Counted from the first letter of the stretch, positions 41,907 through 51,207 are shown. The stretch is DNA of 64,000 nt from a virus (IMGVR_UViG_3300017991_000001:124001-188000); one strand, 5' to 3'. Program-made: numbers and translations. The notes: generated by a model from the sequence alone, not told the origin.

Positions 41907-44519
41907 GTGGCCTTCGATTTCAGGTCTGAAGACACGTTGTCTGCGCGCCTGCGTCGCAGGGACACGGGCACACGCTCGGACCCCACTTTCCAAGTTGGAC
42001 TGATCAAAGACACTTACGCGCATACGGGTTGCTACCTGGTGGGGTTGCCTGCCGGGCGAACCATCGTTGCCACCGAAGCTTTGCCGATGTTTTCGGGCAT
42101 ACCCATGGGTGCCCGACCCGTGGGTATGTACATGCCGGGTGCTCGTGTAGTCGTCGCGCAATTCCCCCAAGTTGAATACGGTTTGATACTGGGCACGTCG
42201 CTAAAACAGGTCTCCGACGCCCGAGTCGTATTGCCTGACAGCATCGGCCGCCCGCGTCTGGATGTAGGCGTGAAGAGCGACAACATGCATTACGGTCCGT
42301 TGCAGGACTACGACACGCCCGGCAACTTTAGCGTTGGCCGTCCCCTCGACACGCTGCCCGGCGACTGGGGAAGCATCAACGACATGGGCGTGGGCGTGCT
42401 CGTCGGCCGGATGATGGCCCTCCTGCGCGCCTCCGACCTGGCCAAGATCGAGGCCTTCTGGGGCGACGACCTGCTCAGAATCTTCGGCTACAACATGGAG
42501 ATCAGCACCGCCGCCACCGAAGAGCAGCGGGTCAACGACGAGGGCGAGTACAACGAGATCCTCTTCAAGACGCCGTATCCGTGGGAAGGGTTGGGCAGCC
42601 GGGGCGGCCCCGGCGGCACCAGCACCACCGACGACGCCCCGGCGAAGAAGGGTTCGGTCAAGGCCACCGTGGAGCCCGAGGAGGACGACCAGCACATCCT
42701 GCCGCGCTTCACCCGGCTGACGGGCTACCTGGGCGACATGGAGCGGGAGTGGATCTCCGCTCCGCCGTCCGAGCTGGAACTGGAGACCTTCAAGGGCCTG
42801 ACGCGGCACACGGGTCTGTACGAGCAGGTCAAGAGCATCGACGGGTCCTACGCCCTGCGCTCGGCCCGCGAGATCATGCTCGAGAAGACCATCCTCATCC
42901 CGGTGCCCAAGCAGATGACCTCGTCCGAGGACCCGACGGGGGACAATAGGGAGAACTACTCCGCGTCGGGCCTGTTCAACGGCACCCACGAGAAGAAACC
43001 CTACTTCTGGGGCGAGGACAAGGCCGGCATACGCAGCGCGCAGATGCTGGACTACCATACCTGGTTCTTCAACCGCTACACGCCCGTGGGCCTCAACAAG
43101 CACGAGCTGGACTGGTACTACCCAGAAGAGTCCGGCGGCGCCCTTGGCGACGGCACGCTCTACACGGGCGGCTACAACAACGGCCACGAGTTCCTCATGG
43201 AGCTGCCGCAGATCGCGGACATCACCATCGACCACCGCTCCGGGAACATCCAGAAGTACTACCGCTCGCGCAGCGCGTTCCACATGCATGACGACGGCTC
43301 GCTGACCATCGAGGACGGCTACGGTTCCCAGATCGTCATGGCGGGCGGCTCGATCTCCCTGAAGGCCTTCAACGACGTCTTCCTGCAGCCGGGCCGAAGC
43401 ATGGTCTGCTGGGCGCCGTACGACGCGATCGTGCGGGCCGGCAACTGCGCCGACGTCTCCGCGGCGCTGGGGGACGTGCGCCTCAAGGCCGAGCGCAACC
43501 TGCAGATCCTGGGCGGCAACTCCAAGTCCGACGGCGGCGTGCTGATCGAGAGCCGCTCGACGGGTCCGCAGACGGCCTCCGACTTCGGCGAGAAGACCGG
43601 TGCCCGGGTGACCAGCCACGGCATCACGATCAAGAGCGCCGCCTCCCCGGTCTACGTCGTCGGCAGCGAGGTCTACGTGGGCCGCTACGCCGAGGGCGCC
43701 GGCTCCGTCATCATCGACGGCGGGGACCAGGGCCGTGTGCTGACACGCGGCGCGCAGATCCTGACACGCTCCACCGACGTCATCTCCCAGACGGTCGTGG
43801 CTCCGGGCGACGGCCCCGAGGAGGAGATGTTCGCGCTCAACCTGAACGGGGCGCTCCTCTCCACCAACATCGACATCGGCGGCTCGATCCGCACGTCGCC
43901 TTCGGGCACCGGCAAGACCGGGGACGCGGTCATCGGCGGACAGATCCTCTGCCATGGCCTGGGTGTCTTCGGGGACAACGTGCTGACCAACGGCCAGATG
44001 GCCCAGCGCGAGGGCTCCAACTTCGTGGCCAGCATCGAGCGCGACATCGACCTGGGCACCGAGCCCAGCGAGATCGCCGCCAAGCTCAACCGGCAGGTGG
44101 AGGCCGTGCGTGAAGTGATCGACGAGCTGAACGACGAAGCCGTGGAGGAGGCGGAAACGTCCCCCGGCAACAAGGAGTTCCAGGACAGCATCGGGGCCTC
44201 CATGCGGGCGACGGAGGAGGACCTGAAGCTGGGCGACTCGTTCATCATCTACGAGTCCCGTTGGCAGCAGGTCATGCGCGCCAACGGCAACGCCTCGACG
44301 TGGAACGAACCCGTCGTGGAGGCGCCCAGCGGGGAGCCCACGCGGCCTCACCCGGGCGAGGCGGCCTGGGAGGAGGGCGATCATTACGCCACGGTCGACC
44401 CGCTCAACCTGAGCCTGTCCGAGAACAAGACGCTGGAGCGCGAGAACATGCAGAACGAGGGGGCCGAGCCCGAACTGGCCACCCTCGCCGAGGGGTATCT
44501 GATCAACACGCAGACATGA
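41907..44519 (+). CDS. Baseplate spike-like protein with beta-helix
   Basis: 870 residues from GTG 41907; GTG 41898 is an alternative, but AGAGGTG at 41894-41900 spaces better for 41907. The N-terminal 130 residues resemble an OB-like domain (FQVGLIKDTYAHTGCYLVGL, ARVVVAQFPQVEYGLILGTS). From about 440 the sequence becomes repeated short strands (DGSLTIEDGYGSQIVMAGGS, SISLKAFNDVFLQPG, VSAALGDVRLKAERNLQILG), as in triple-stranded beta-helix spikes. The C-terminus is helical and acidic. Position after sheath and tube fits a gp5/VgrG-like central spike. No lysozyme domain is apparent. Confidence 0.6.
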   Translation: MAFDFRSEDTLSARLRRRDTGTRSDPTFQVGLIKDTYAHTGCYLVGLPAGRTIVATEALPMFSGIPMGARPVGMYMPGARVVVAQFPQVEYGLILGTSLKQVSDARVVLPDSIGRPRLDVGVKSDNMHYGPLQDYDTPGNFSVGRPLDTLPGDWGSINDMGVGVLVGRMMALLRASDLAKIEAFWGDDLLRIFGYNMEISTAATEEQRVNDEGEYNEILFKTPYPWEGLGSRGGPGGTSTTDDAPAKKGSVKATVEPEEDDQHILPRFTRLTGYLGDMEREWISAPPSELELETFKGLTRHTGLYEQVKSIDGSYALRSAREIMLEKTILIPVPKQMTSSEDPTGDNRENYSASGLFNGTHEKKPYFWGEDKAGIRSAQMLDYHTWFFNRYTPVGLNKHELDWYYPEESGGALGDGTLYTGGYNNGHEFLMELPQIADITIDHRSGNIQKYYRSRSAFHMHDDGSLTIEDGYGSQIVMAGGSISLKAFNDVFLQPGRSMVCWAPYDAIVRAGNCADVSAALGDVRLKAERNLQILGGNSKSDGGVLIESRSTGPQTASDFGEKTGARVTSHGITIKSAASPVYVVGSEVYVGRYAEGAGSVIIDGGDQGRVLTRGAQILTRSTDVISQTVVAPGDGPEEEMFALNLNGALLSTNIDIGGSIRTSPSGTGKTGDAVIGGQILCHGLGVFGDNVLTNGQMAQREGSNFVASIERDIDLGTEPSEIAAKLNRQVEAVREVIDELNDEAVEEAETSPGNKEFQDSIGASMRATEEDLKLGDSFIIYESRWQQVMRANGNASTWNEPVVEAPSGEPTRPHPGEAAWEEGDHYATVDPLNLSLSENKTLERENMQNEGAEPELATLAEGYLINTQT

Positions 44520-44527
44520 GGTGAACC

Positions 44528-45199
44528 ATGCCGGACGGATTCGCGATCAAGGAACCGCCCAAGCAGCCGCTTGAGCAGATGAAGAAGGGCGCCGGACCGC
44601 CCTCGCAGAAGAGGGTGATCTCCGAAGAGAACACGGTGGACAGCATCCCCTTCCCGGAGACAAAGCTGGATGAGAATTCGATGCCGGCACCGGAATCCAA
44701 CGAGCCGGACAAGGAGCCGGGGCCGCCGCTGCCGAAGGACGTGCCGGACGAACGCGACAAGAAGAACTTCATGCGCGTGGTCTTCGCCAACAAGCGGTAT
44801 GAGCGGACCTACAAGCTCTTCGGTGGCGGGATGACGATCACGTTCGAGGACCGGTCCACGCTCGAGACGGAGCTGATGTACGCGCTGCTGGACAAGAAGA
44901 GCATCCCCACCGAGGAGGAGTTCGCCACGGAGCTGGAGCGTCTCCAGCTGGCGCTGCAGTTCAGGAAGCTGGACGTCAAGGGCGAGCAGCAGCCGGTGAA
45001 GATGGGCCCGCTGCCGACGGAGGAGACGGAGACGGCGCAGGAGGAGGAGCTCACGAAGCGGCTGGAGCGGATCATGAAGTTGCCGCGGCCGGTCTACCAC
45101 GCGTTGATGGAGGCCAACCGCCGCTTCGAGGACCACGTGCGGTACCTGACCGACCAGGCCCTGCACGCGGATTTTTGGAAAGCCGGTGGGGGCGCCTGA
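44528..45199 (+). CDS. Tail assembly chaperone-like protein (first of an overlapping pair)
   Basis: 223 residues, ATG 44528 behind TGAGGTGAACC. Residues 1-80 are Pro/Glu/Lys rich and disordered. Then NFMRVVFANKRYERTYKLFGGGMTITFEDRSTLETEL, helices with Gln/Leu, and IMKLPRPVYHALMEANRRFEDHV before the end. It precedes a frame -1 gene that overlaps its last 25 bases. This pairing and the location between spike and tape-measure position fit tail assembly chaperones (lambda G/GT-type). No ribosomal slippery heptamer of the standard form was found. Confidence 0.45.
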   Translation: MPDGFAIKEPPKQPLEQMKKGAGPPSQKRVISEENTVDSIPFPETKLDENSMPAPESNEPDKEPGPPLPKDVPDERDKKNFMRVVFANKRYERTYKLFGGGMTITFEDRSTLETELMYALLDKKSIPTEEEFATELERLQLALQFRKLDVKGEQQPVKMGPLPTEETETAQEEELTKRLERIMKLPRPVYHALMEANRRFEDHVRYLTDQALHADFWKAGGGA

Positions 45200-45669
45200 T
45201 CGTACACGCTTTCCGCACCGGCGCGCTCGACTTCTCGCAGTACAGCCAGGGGGATGCCTATTGGGAGCTGAGGGAGGAGCTGGTTCTCGAAGACATCCAC
45301 ATGGCGTTCGACGCGAAGGTTTCGGAGCTGTCGCTGCTGTGGCACTCCTGCGCCGGTCAGCCCACGGGTTGGGAGGAGGACGAGGAGCGTGCGAACTATC
45401 ACTTCAAGGAAGCGGATAAGACGTGGAAGGATGTGGGCAGGTGTCTGCTGCCTTGGTATGATCTCTTCAAGAAGCGGGAGTTGTCGGCACAGCAGTTGTG
45501 GGAGGTGTTCAAGGAGCAGGAGAAGGACCCGGCATACGCGGCCTATCTGAAGAGTGAACGGCAGCGGTTGCGGACGATGGCGCGTCGTGCCGTGGAGGGC
45601 GTGGAGGCGGAGAAGGACGCCGTCGCCGCGCTGCGTGAGCTTCGGAGGCGGTTCAGGGAGAAGCGTTGA
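45175..45669 (+). CDS. Second member of overlapping chaperone-like pair
   Basis: 164 residues if begun at TTG 45175, inside the end of the preceding gene and in its -1 frame. No clear ribosome binding site precedes TTG 45175, and the first internal ATG is 45301, so the product may be made by frameshifting from the upstream gene. The sequence is Trp- and Glu-rich helices (WEEDEERANYHFKEADKTWKDVG, ELSAQQLWEVFKEQEKDPAYAAYL) with a basic C-terminus. It overlaps the next gene at TTGATG. Assigned on arrangement. Confidence 0.5.
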   Translation: MESRWGRLIVHAFRTGALDFSQYSQGDAYWELREELVLEDIHMAFDAKVSELSLLWHSCAGQPTGWEEDEERANYHFKEADKTWKDVGRCLLPWYDLFKKRELSAQQLWEVFKEQEKDPAYAAYLKSERQRLRTMARRAVEGVEAEKDAVAALRELRRRFREKR

Positions 45670-47195
45670 TGCCCGACTTCGTATCCAAGCGCAAGGAGGA
45701 CCGCAAGCGGCTCGTGAAGAGCCCCGGGCGTAAGCCTCTGTCCATCTCCCCGGTTGCGACGCCCCGAACCAAACAGTCAAAGCGAGGACCGCTGGCCACG
45801 CTGCGCAAGCTGGCCCGCGACTTCCGCAGCGGGATAAGTGCTCTACAGAGAATGGCTTATGAGAAAGCCGCGGTGTCCGGCAAGCAACGGCCGGCCGAGA
45901 AATCGTCAACCGTGGAACATAGGAAGTTCATAACCAGAGAACACGTAAAGGATTACACCCCGTCTGCAATGTCTGCCGCAGGACGGGAGCGCCTCTACCG
46001 GGCAAACGAGGCCTCGCGCCAGGCGCCTCGTCCGGTCACGCTGCCCGAGCAGCACACGTCCCGGTCGCCTCGTCCGGTCACGCTGCCCGAGCGGAACACG
46101 GTCAAATCGTCAAAAAAGACAGAGGGTCGTCGCACTGAGGTCGTACGTGAGCGTACGCAGCGCCTGCGTGACGATCGCAAGCCTGAACATCCGATAAGAC
46201 CACCCGCCATTTCACGCTCGTACAGGGCGTTTAAGCGGCCTTTACAGCGGCCTTCCGGTGCACGTGGAGAGGGCGCACGGCAGGGCGTCTTCGCATACGG
46301 ACGGCAGGGGATTGTGACCTCGGCCGACCGGGAGGCCGCTCAACAAGTGCACGAGCCCTACACGGGCGCGTTCCACCAACTGCCGGCAGCGGCCCGCGTG
46401 GCTCAGGTCATCCGGGCCGACGCGCTGATCAGAAGCGGAGAGGGAAAAGAGCACCCGACCATCCGCGCGCTGGCCCAGGCCGCGCGTGAGGGGCGCAAGC
46501 GCTACGTCGCGGACGCCGATCCGGTTCACTTGCAGCAGGCATTCAACGAGGCGTTCGGCGGGGCCACACGAGCCGAACAAGTTCTTAGCACACCTGTGAT
46601 TCACAACATGGTCGAACGACACCGTTTTGCGGTAGAATCAGTACAGCGTCGCCTTGAAACCATATCGCGGCGCGAAGCACCCGGCAGGGTGCCGAACACG
46701 GGCTCCGGGACAGTTTCTGTGCGGCGGGGGCGCGGTTCAGGTGTACGTCGGTCGGCCTCCCCCCCACGATTGGCGTCACCTTCCGCGTCCTCGCTCCATC
46801 ATACACCAGGCGGGGATGAAAGAACACACGTGCACGAACTTCGTGCACAACTCTCACACAACGACTTCGGACACCTTCCCTCCGCGGCCGACCAGGCCGA
46901 GCGGGAGGAACGCCTAAGGTCAACATCTCCATCCATATATGCGAGCAAGCAGGTTCGGACAGCGGAAACCAAGAAGTCCGACCGGCGCGTGACGCCGCCG
47001 CAGATGCCGCAGTCAGAGAGCGGCAGGCCGTCGATGCCGGCACCCACGCGGGTCTCGAAAGCGCCCGCCTCGGCGAACCAGCAGCGCAGTCAGGACGCCA
47101 AGCCAAAGCAGAACAAGTTCACGGGCGAGTTGCGCATGGTCTCTTCCACCGGCAAGGACATCGGCCGGGCGGAAGTCGAGATGAAGGGAGGTTGA
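45669..47195 (+). CDS. Arg/Lys/Ser-rich protein at the tape-measure position
   Basis: 508 residues from ATG 45669. It is basic and largely disordered in its first 190 residues (SKRKEDRKRLVKSPGRKP, RPVTLPEQHTSRSPRPVTLP with an exact RPVTLPE repeat). Then a helical region (VHEPYTGAFHQLPAAARVAQVI, AFNEAFGGATRAEQV). A Ser/Arg/Pro stretch follows, and the C-terminus is FTGELRMVSSTGKDIGRAEVEM. It occupies the slot where tape-measure genes sit, but lacks the long hydrophobic helical body. It may be a short or diverged tape measure or an unrelated tail protein. Confidence 0.5.
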   Translation: MPDFVSKRKEDRKRLVKSPGRKPLSISPVATPRTKQSKRGPLATLRKLARDFRSGISALQRMAYEKAAVSGKQRPAEKSSTVEHRKFITREHVKDYTPSAMSAAGRERLYRANEASRQAPRPVTLPEQHTSRSPRPVTLPERNTVKSSKKTEGRRTEVVRERTQRLRDDRKPEHPIRPPAISRSYRAFKRPLQRPSGARGEGARQGVFAYGRQGIVTSADREAAQQVHEPYTGAFHQLPAAARVAQVIRADALIRSGEGKEHPTIRALAQAAREGRKRYVADADPVHLQQAFNEAFGGATRAEQVLSTPVIHNMVERHRFAVESVQRRLETISRREAPGRVPNTGSGTVSVRRGRGSGVRRSASPPRLASPSASSLHHTPGGDERTHVHELRAQLSHNDFGHLPSAADQAEREERLRSTSPSIYASKQVRTAETKKSDRRVTPPQMPQSESGRPSMPAPTRVSKAPASANQQRSQDAKPKQNKFTGELRMVSSTGKDIGRAEVEMKGG

Positions 47196-47196
47196 G

Positions 47197-47649
47197 GTGG
47201 CCGACATCTTCAACTCCCGACCGGGCGTGGTGCAGGTGATCGAGGCCGAGCAGGCCATCCCGGCGCGCCTCCGCATAGGCGGCTTCGACCCCAAGGCGGT
47301 ACTGGTCAGCGGCGTCGACTACACCCAGCGCACGAACCAGCAGTTCCAGTACTCGCTGGACCGCAACGTGTACATCTACGTGTTCGGCGACCTGATGGGC
47401 ACGCTGATGGTCAGCGGGTTGGCCTTCCCCGAAACCTGCGCGGGCGAGGACGGGATCGTCGAGATCCTGGAGTTCTACCGGCAGGGGCGGGCGGCCATCA
47501 ACCCGGCCACGGTCAACGTGGCCATCGGTAACGAGCTGATCGTGGGCTTCATGACGGAGGTCAGGCTGCGGGCCATGACCGGCGGGTACGACGCCGTCGC
47601 ACCCACGGAGGAGTTTCACATCGGAATCAACGCGCTGCCGAGGGAATGA
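47197..47649 (+). CDS. Tube-fold baseplate protein candidate
   Basis: 150 residues from GTG 47197 (GGAGGTTGAG upstream). Beta-rich with Y-I-Y-V-FGDLMGTLMVSGLAF, EDGIVEILEFYRQGRAAINP and a final FHIGINALPRE. The FGD-x-x-G-x-L-x-VSG pattern resembles tube-type domains and is similar in outline to the tail tube at 41408. It may be a tube initiator or distal tail protein. Next to hub-type genes. Confidence 0.4.
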   Translation: MADIFNSRPGVVQVIEAEQAIPARLRIGGFDPKAVLVSGVDYTQRTNQQFQYSLDRNVYIYVFGDLMGTLMVSGLAFPETCAGEDGIVEILEFYRQGRAAINPATVNVAIGNELIVGFMTEVRLRAMTGGYDAVAPTEEFHIGINALPRE

Positions 47650-48434
47650 TGATCAACCACGCCAGAACCCTCCTGCTGAACCGCAGCGGTGCGTCGCGCC
47701 CCCCGGCGGACTTCTTTCTCGAGGAGTACGTCTCGCCCGACTTCGCCCGGTTGGAGCTGCCGGACTACCTGCAGACGCTGCATCACGCGCTGGTGGGCGA
47801 GAACGCGGACGACGCCTGGGCCAACTTCAGGATGCGGCAGTACACCACGCTCCTGCACGCGACCGAGTTCGCCTCTTATGTGCTGGATCTGGACAGCCGC
47901 GTAACCTACCTGCGTGAGAACTCCACCCTGGACGACATCGAGACGCGTACGGCGGTGCCGCTGAACGGCCTGGCCGGCACAGCCTATATTTTGGGCACGC
48001 TGGAGCCTTCATCCGGGCAACCGCGCCTGCTATATGAGTGGACCGTGGAGATGGTCATGCCCCTGCTGGCCCGCTCCAAGGACCTGCGCACGGGCACCAT
48101 CCAGGACACGGTGATCACCGTGGCCGACAGCCTGAGCAGCGCTATCGCGCTGGCCGGGCAACAGGACCTGAACGTCAAGGTGGAGGACCCCGTGCAGAAC
48201 GCGGCCTGGAAGGTGTCGGTCTTCGCGGAGCCGCCGAGCGACCTGAGCGCGCTGATGGACACCCTCAAGCAGACGGGCGGCGCCACACTGGGCCGGCTGT
48301 TCGCGGGGGCGAGCCCGTACGACACGTTCAAGGAGCTGTGGGAGCGGCACCCCTTTCTGTCCTATCAACTCAGCGGCCTCCTGTTGGCCTTCATCTACCG
48401 CGCGGAGGGCGCGAGGGTTGGCGATACGGCTTGA
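47646..48434 (+). CDS. Baseplate-region protein, unassigned
   Basis: 262 residues; two adjacent ATG codons at 47646 and 47649 overlap the preceding TGA. The first 130 residues contain aromatic strands (ADFFLEEYVSPDFARLELPDYL, TLLHATEFASYVLDLDSRVTYLRE). The rest is amphipathic helices with Leu/Ser/Ala (LARSKDLRTGTIQDTVITVADSL). Its end overlaps the next gene. Tight coupling to hub-like and baseplate genes makes a baseplate component likely. Confidence 0.5.
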   Translation: MMINHARTLLLNRSGASRPPADFFLEEYVSPDFARLELPDYLQTLHHALVGENADDAWANFRMRQYTTLLHATEFASYVLDLDSRVTYLRENSTLDDIETRTAVPLNGLAGTAYILGTLEPSSGQPRLLYEWTVEMVMPLLARSKDLRTGTIQDTVITVADSLSSAIALAGQQDLNVKVEDPVQNAAWKVSVFAEPPSDLSALMDTLKQTGGATLGRLFAGASPYDTFKELWERHPFLSYQLSGLLLAFIYRAEGARVGDTA

Positions 48435-50070
48435 AAACTTCTACCGCGTCGATGTGCAGGTGCGGGCCGAGATCGGCGGGCAATCCGTGCCCGTGAACAG
48501 CGTCTCCGTGCGCTACTCGATCGACCGTATACCGGAAGCCGCTATTACCATACCAGTGGGCCGCTCAGCGCGCGGGGACGCCGTACACGTGGGTGCGGGT
48601 GTTTTCGGCACGCTGCCTCCCTTTACGTCCATGCGTATCTACGCGCTTGCTGAGGCGACGCCCGCCGGTCGCGACGCTCCGCGAAAAGGAGGATTGCCGC
48701 AAGGGGAGTTCCTTCTGTTCGATGGGTACGTGTCCGCGCCGTCCATGCATCTCGATGTTTCAGGCGGCATGGGCAGTGCCACGCTCCGTGTACAAGGTTT
48801 TGGAAGGCTGGGCGGCTTGGCTGGAGCAACCACGCTGGGCGTGGGCGTGACCTTGAACAAGCCTCCGGGCGGTACGGACGTGTTTATGAGTAGTTTTGGT
48901 CAGAACGAGAAGAACAACCACCTGACGATTACTGACCAGCTCATGAAGAAGGGGTATTACAGAGACATCGGTGAAGCCGTTTTGGAACTGTTTGACGACG
49001 CGCTGAACGTGACCAGCGTTTGGGCCCACGATCAGCCGGGTTCGGCCAACGCTGGAGCTGCCGCGGACCGTGCCCACGCGAGTCTGGTGTCGGGCGCCAG
49101 CTTCGACCTGCTCAAGCGCGCGTCTCAGGTCAATCAGCAGGCGTTCGGACGCATGGTGGCGGAAACATTAGCGAATGTTTTCTGGGGCGTGTGGTCGGGC
49201 GTCGACAAAGCTGGAAACTTCTCGCCCAGCGCGGGCGGCGATTTGTGGGAAGTGATGCAGAAGCTCCAAGGCGTTTTCTACTTCCACGTCGTACCCACGG
49301 CGGCCACGGATTACATGGCGCCGATTACCCCCAACCTTGGCGGCGACCCGAACAACCTCTTCCCGGCCGGTGAATATTCCATCATAGGCGGGGGTGAGGA
49401 TTTCTTTGAAGGAGGGGGCGCCCGTTACATGTACGCCTATATCACACAGGTGGGTTTGGCGGCGTCGAGTTTCCAATCCTCTCCGTGGAATGACGGTTCG
49501 TCGGTAACCGGGCGCGTAGGGTACGCGAACTTGTCGTTGGGCGATGAAGACTTCGTGTTGGACGGTGGGCGCATCTTCATGTGCGGTTCACCGCCGTGGC
49601 TCATACCTGCCGGTTCACAAGCCAAGGACACACTGAATCCGTTCAAGGGCATCAGCGACGCGGCAGGTTCCGGCGGTTGGTTTAGCAGTGGCAAGCGGGC
49701 GTCGGAAATCGCCATGTTCGGTTCAACGCTGGGTGACCGTGTCGCCAGAACCATCCTGCATGAGCTGGTCTTTGAGCACCGTAAGCTTGCCGTTGCCGGC
49801 CGCCTGCGCACGGACGTGGCACCCGGCAACATCGTACGAGTTACGCTGCCCGCGGAAGGGTTCATCGGTCAACCCGGTGACAACCTGTATGGGATGGCAA
49901 GCGATGTTATCCTGAGGATTATGACTCAGGAAGGCGGCAGTTTGGCGCGAACGGAGGTGGGCATTTCGCACCTGCGCACCGAAAGCGAGCACGAACGCCT
50001 CACGTTGGACGAACACCCCGTATACGGGGAGACTTGGTCGGGCGTGCCGTTAGTCGTGGAGGAGAGCTGA
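48418..50070 (+). CDS. Baseplate hub-like protein
   Basis: 550 residues from TTG 48418 with GAGGGCGAGG just upstream, overlapping the previous stop. N-terminal SVSVRYSIDRIPEAAITIPVG matches the beta-barrel start of hub proteins of the gp27/gpD type (VNRIPxAxIxI). GRLGGLAGATTLGVGVTLNK, a helical insert (about 190-270) and a late Arg/Gly/Val strand domain (AGRLRTDVAPGNIVRVTLPAEGF) follow. Base composition dips in several places. Next gene is a sigma-like protein. Assigned by order and N-terminal pattern. Confidence 0.5.
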   Translation: MAIRLENFYRVDVQVRAEIGGQSVPVNSVSVRYSIDRIPEAAITIPVGRSARGDAVHVGAGVFGTLPPFTSMRIYALAEATPAGRDAPRKGGLPQGEFLLFDGYVSAPSMHLDVSGGMGSATLRVQGFGRLGGLAGATTLGVGVTLNKPPGGTDVFMSSFGQNEKNNHLTITDQLMKKGYYRDIGEAVLELFDDALNVTSVWAHDQPGSANAGAAADRAHASLVSGASFDLLKRASQVNQQAFGRMVAETLANVFWGVWSGVDKAGNFSPSAGGDLWEVMQKLQGVFYFHVVPTAATDYMAPITPNLGGDPNNLFPAGEYSIIGGGEDFFEGGGARYMYAYITQVGLAASSFQSSPWNDGSSVTGRVGYANLSLGDEDFVLDGGRIFMCGSPPWLIPAGSQAKDTLNPFKGISDAAGSGGWFSSGKRASEIAMFGSTLGDRVARTILHELVFEHRKLAVAGRLRTDVAPGNIVRVTLPAEGFIGQPGDNLYGMASDVILRIMTQEGGSLARTEVGISHLRTESEHERLTLDEHPVYGETWSGVPLVVEES

Positions 50071-50768
50071 TGGACAAGGAATATGAGATCTGGAAGGGCA
50101 AGCCCAGCGACGCGAACTTCGACGCGGTGCTGAAGAAGGCCGACCCCGTCATCAACTCGGCGCTGCAGTCTTACGCTGGCGGGGACAAAGGGCTGCATTC
50201 CAGGGCGAAACTGCTGGCCGCGCGGGCGATCAAGAGCTACGACGCGACCAAGGGGACCAAGCTGCGCACCCACCTGATGACCCAGCTGCAGCCGCTCTCC
50301 CGTACGCACCGCGAGCGCACCCAGGTCGTGCGCGTGCCCGAGCGCGTCACCGCGGACCTCTACAAGATGAGGCAGGAGGAACAGCGCTTCAAGGATCAGT
50401 TCGGCCGCTCGGCCTCCGACAGCGAGCTGTCCTCGGCGACGGGCCTCTCCCGCAAGCGGCTCATGCATGTGCGCAAGTTCGCCCGGGGAGAGATGGCCGA
50501 GTCGGGCCTGGTGGGGGACGAGGGCGAGATCCTGTACCCCGGCGTGTCCAAGCCGGACCCCGAGCAGGTGCTGATCGAGTACGTCCACCACGACCTGGAC
50601 CCGATCGACCAGACCATCCTGGAGCATCGCTCCGGCCTGTACGGGAAGCCCGTTTTGAGCAACAATGATATCGCGGCGCGGTTAAGATTATCGCCGGGCG
50701 CCGTATCGCAGCGGGCGGCGAAGATCGCCAAGCGGATCAGCGAGTTGCGTGACCAGGGGGTCGCCTGA
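50070..50768 (+). CDS. Sigma70-family-like protein
   Basis: 232 residues from ATG 50070 (ATGA overlap). Region 2-like: DPVINSAL...RAKLLAARAIKSYDATKGTKLRTHLM. Region 3-like: VRVPERVTADLYKMRQEEQRFKDQFGRSASDSELSSATGLSRKRL. Region 4 HTH: DPIDQTILEHRSGLYGKPVLSNNDIAARLRLSPGAVSQRAAKIAKR, the clearest part. The -10-melting aromatic residues of region 2 are not obvious. It could direct the phage RNA polymerase to late promoters. Its place inside the baseplate operon, GTG/ATGA-coupled to structural genes, is odd for a transcription factor and allows a virion-associated role. Confidence 0.7.
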   Translation: MDKEYEIWKGKPSDANFDAVLKKADPVINSALQSYAGGDKGLHSRAKLLAARAIKSYDATKGTKLRTHLMTQLQPLSRTHRERTQVVRVPERVTADLYKMRQEEQRFKDQFGRSASDSELSSATGLSRKRLMHVRKFARGEMAESGLVGDEGEILYPGVSKPDPEQVLIEYVHHDLDPIDQTILEHRSGLYGKPVLSNNDIAARLRLSPGAVSQRAAKIAKRISELRDQGVA

Positions 50769-51205
50769 TGGCCATCGACAACCAGTTCGAGGACCTCGTC
50801 AACGCCCTGATCAGCGCGCAGAGCGCGGTGTCCGACGGCACGCGGGACGGCGGCCAGCGCAGGTGGATGGACTACCTGGAGATCAAGGAGGCCGGCCAGT
50901 TCGATCTCGATGCCATCGCGGAGATCTTCTCACGGGCCGGCTTGAACGACACCTTCAGCAAGCTGATGGGCACGGACGGGGCGCGCGTGAAGGAGTTCCA
51001 CGCGTCCAAGCTGTCCAACGACTTCATGGCCGGGATGGAGCGCGACCACGTGGCCCGCGTGCGCTCACGCGTCGCCACGATCATGCACGGCGCCTCCCGG
51101 TCCCGGGCGAACGGCAAGTCCACGGGCCCGCTGCGGCGCAACACCATTGACTTCATCACCCGCGTGGTGGACGAGGATGACGCCACGGCCAGGGCGGAGA
51201 GCTGA
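50768..51205 (+). CDS. Small unassigned baseplate-operon protein
   Basis: 145 residues, ATG 50768 overlapping the previous stop. Mixed helices (NQFEDLVNALISAQSAV, FDLDAIAEIFSRAGLNDTF, FHASKLSNDFMAGMERDHVAR) with basic patches. No motif recognised. Located between the sigma-like gene and the gp25-like gene, so it is cotranscribed with both. May be structural. Confidence 0.55.
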   Translation: MAIDNQFEDLVNALISAQSAVSDGTRDGGQRRWMDYLEIKEAGQFDLDAIAEIFSRAGLNDTFSKLMGTDGARVKEFHASKLSNDFMAGMERDHVARVRSRVATIMHGASRSRANGKSTGPLRRNTIDFITRVVDEDDATARAES

Positions 51206-51207
51206 GC

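Noticed and set aside
42201-44384. Long - strand open frame opposite the spike-like gene
   Set aside because: Shadow of a GC-rich coding region; the + strand product has recognisable repeats and coupled neighbours.
45170-45193. A classical -1 ribosomal slippery heptamer
   Set aside because: The available strings do not fit X-XXY-YYZ in the zero frame, so only a candidate overlap is reported.
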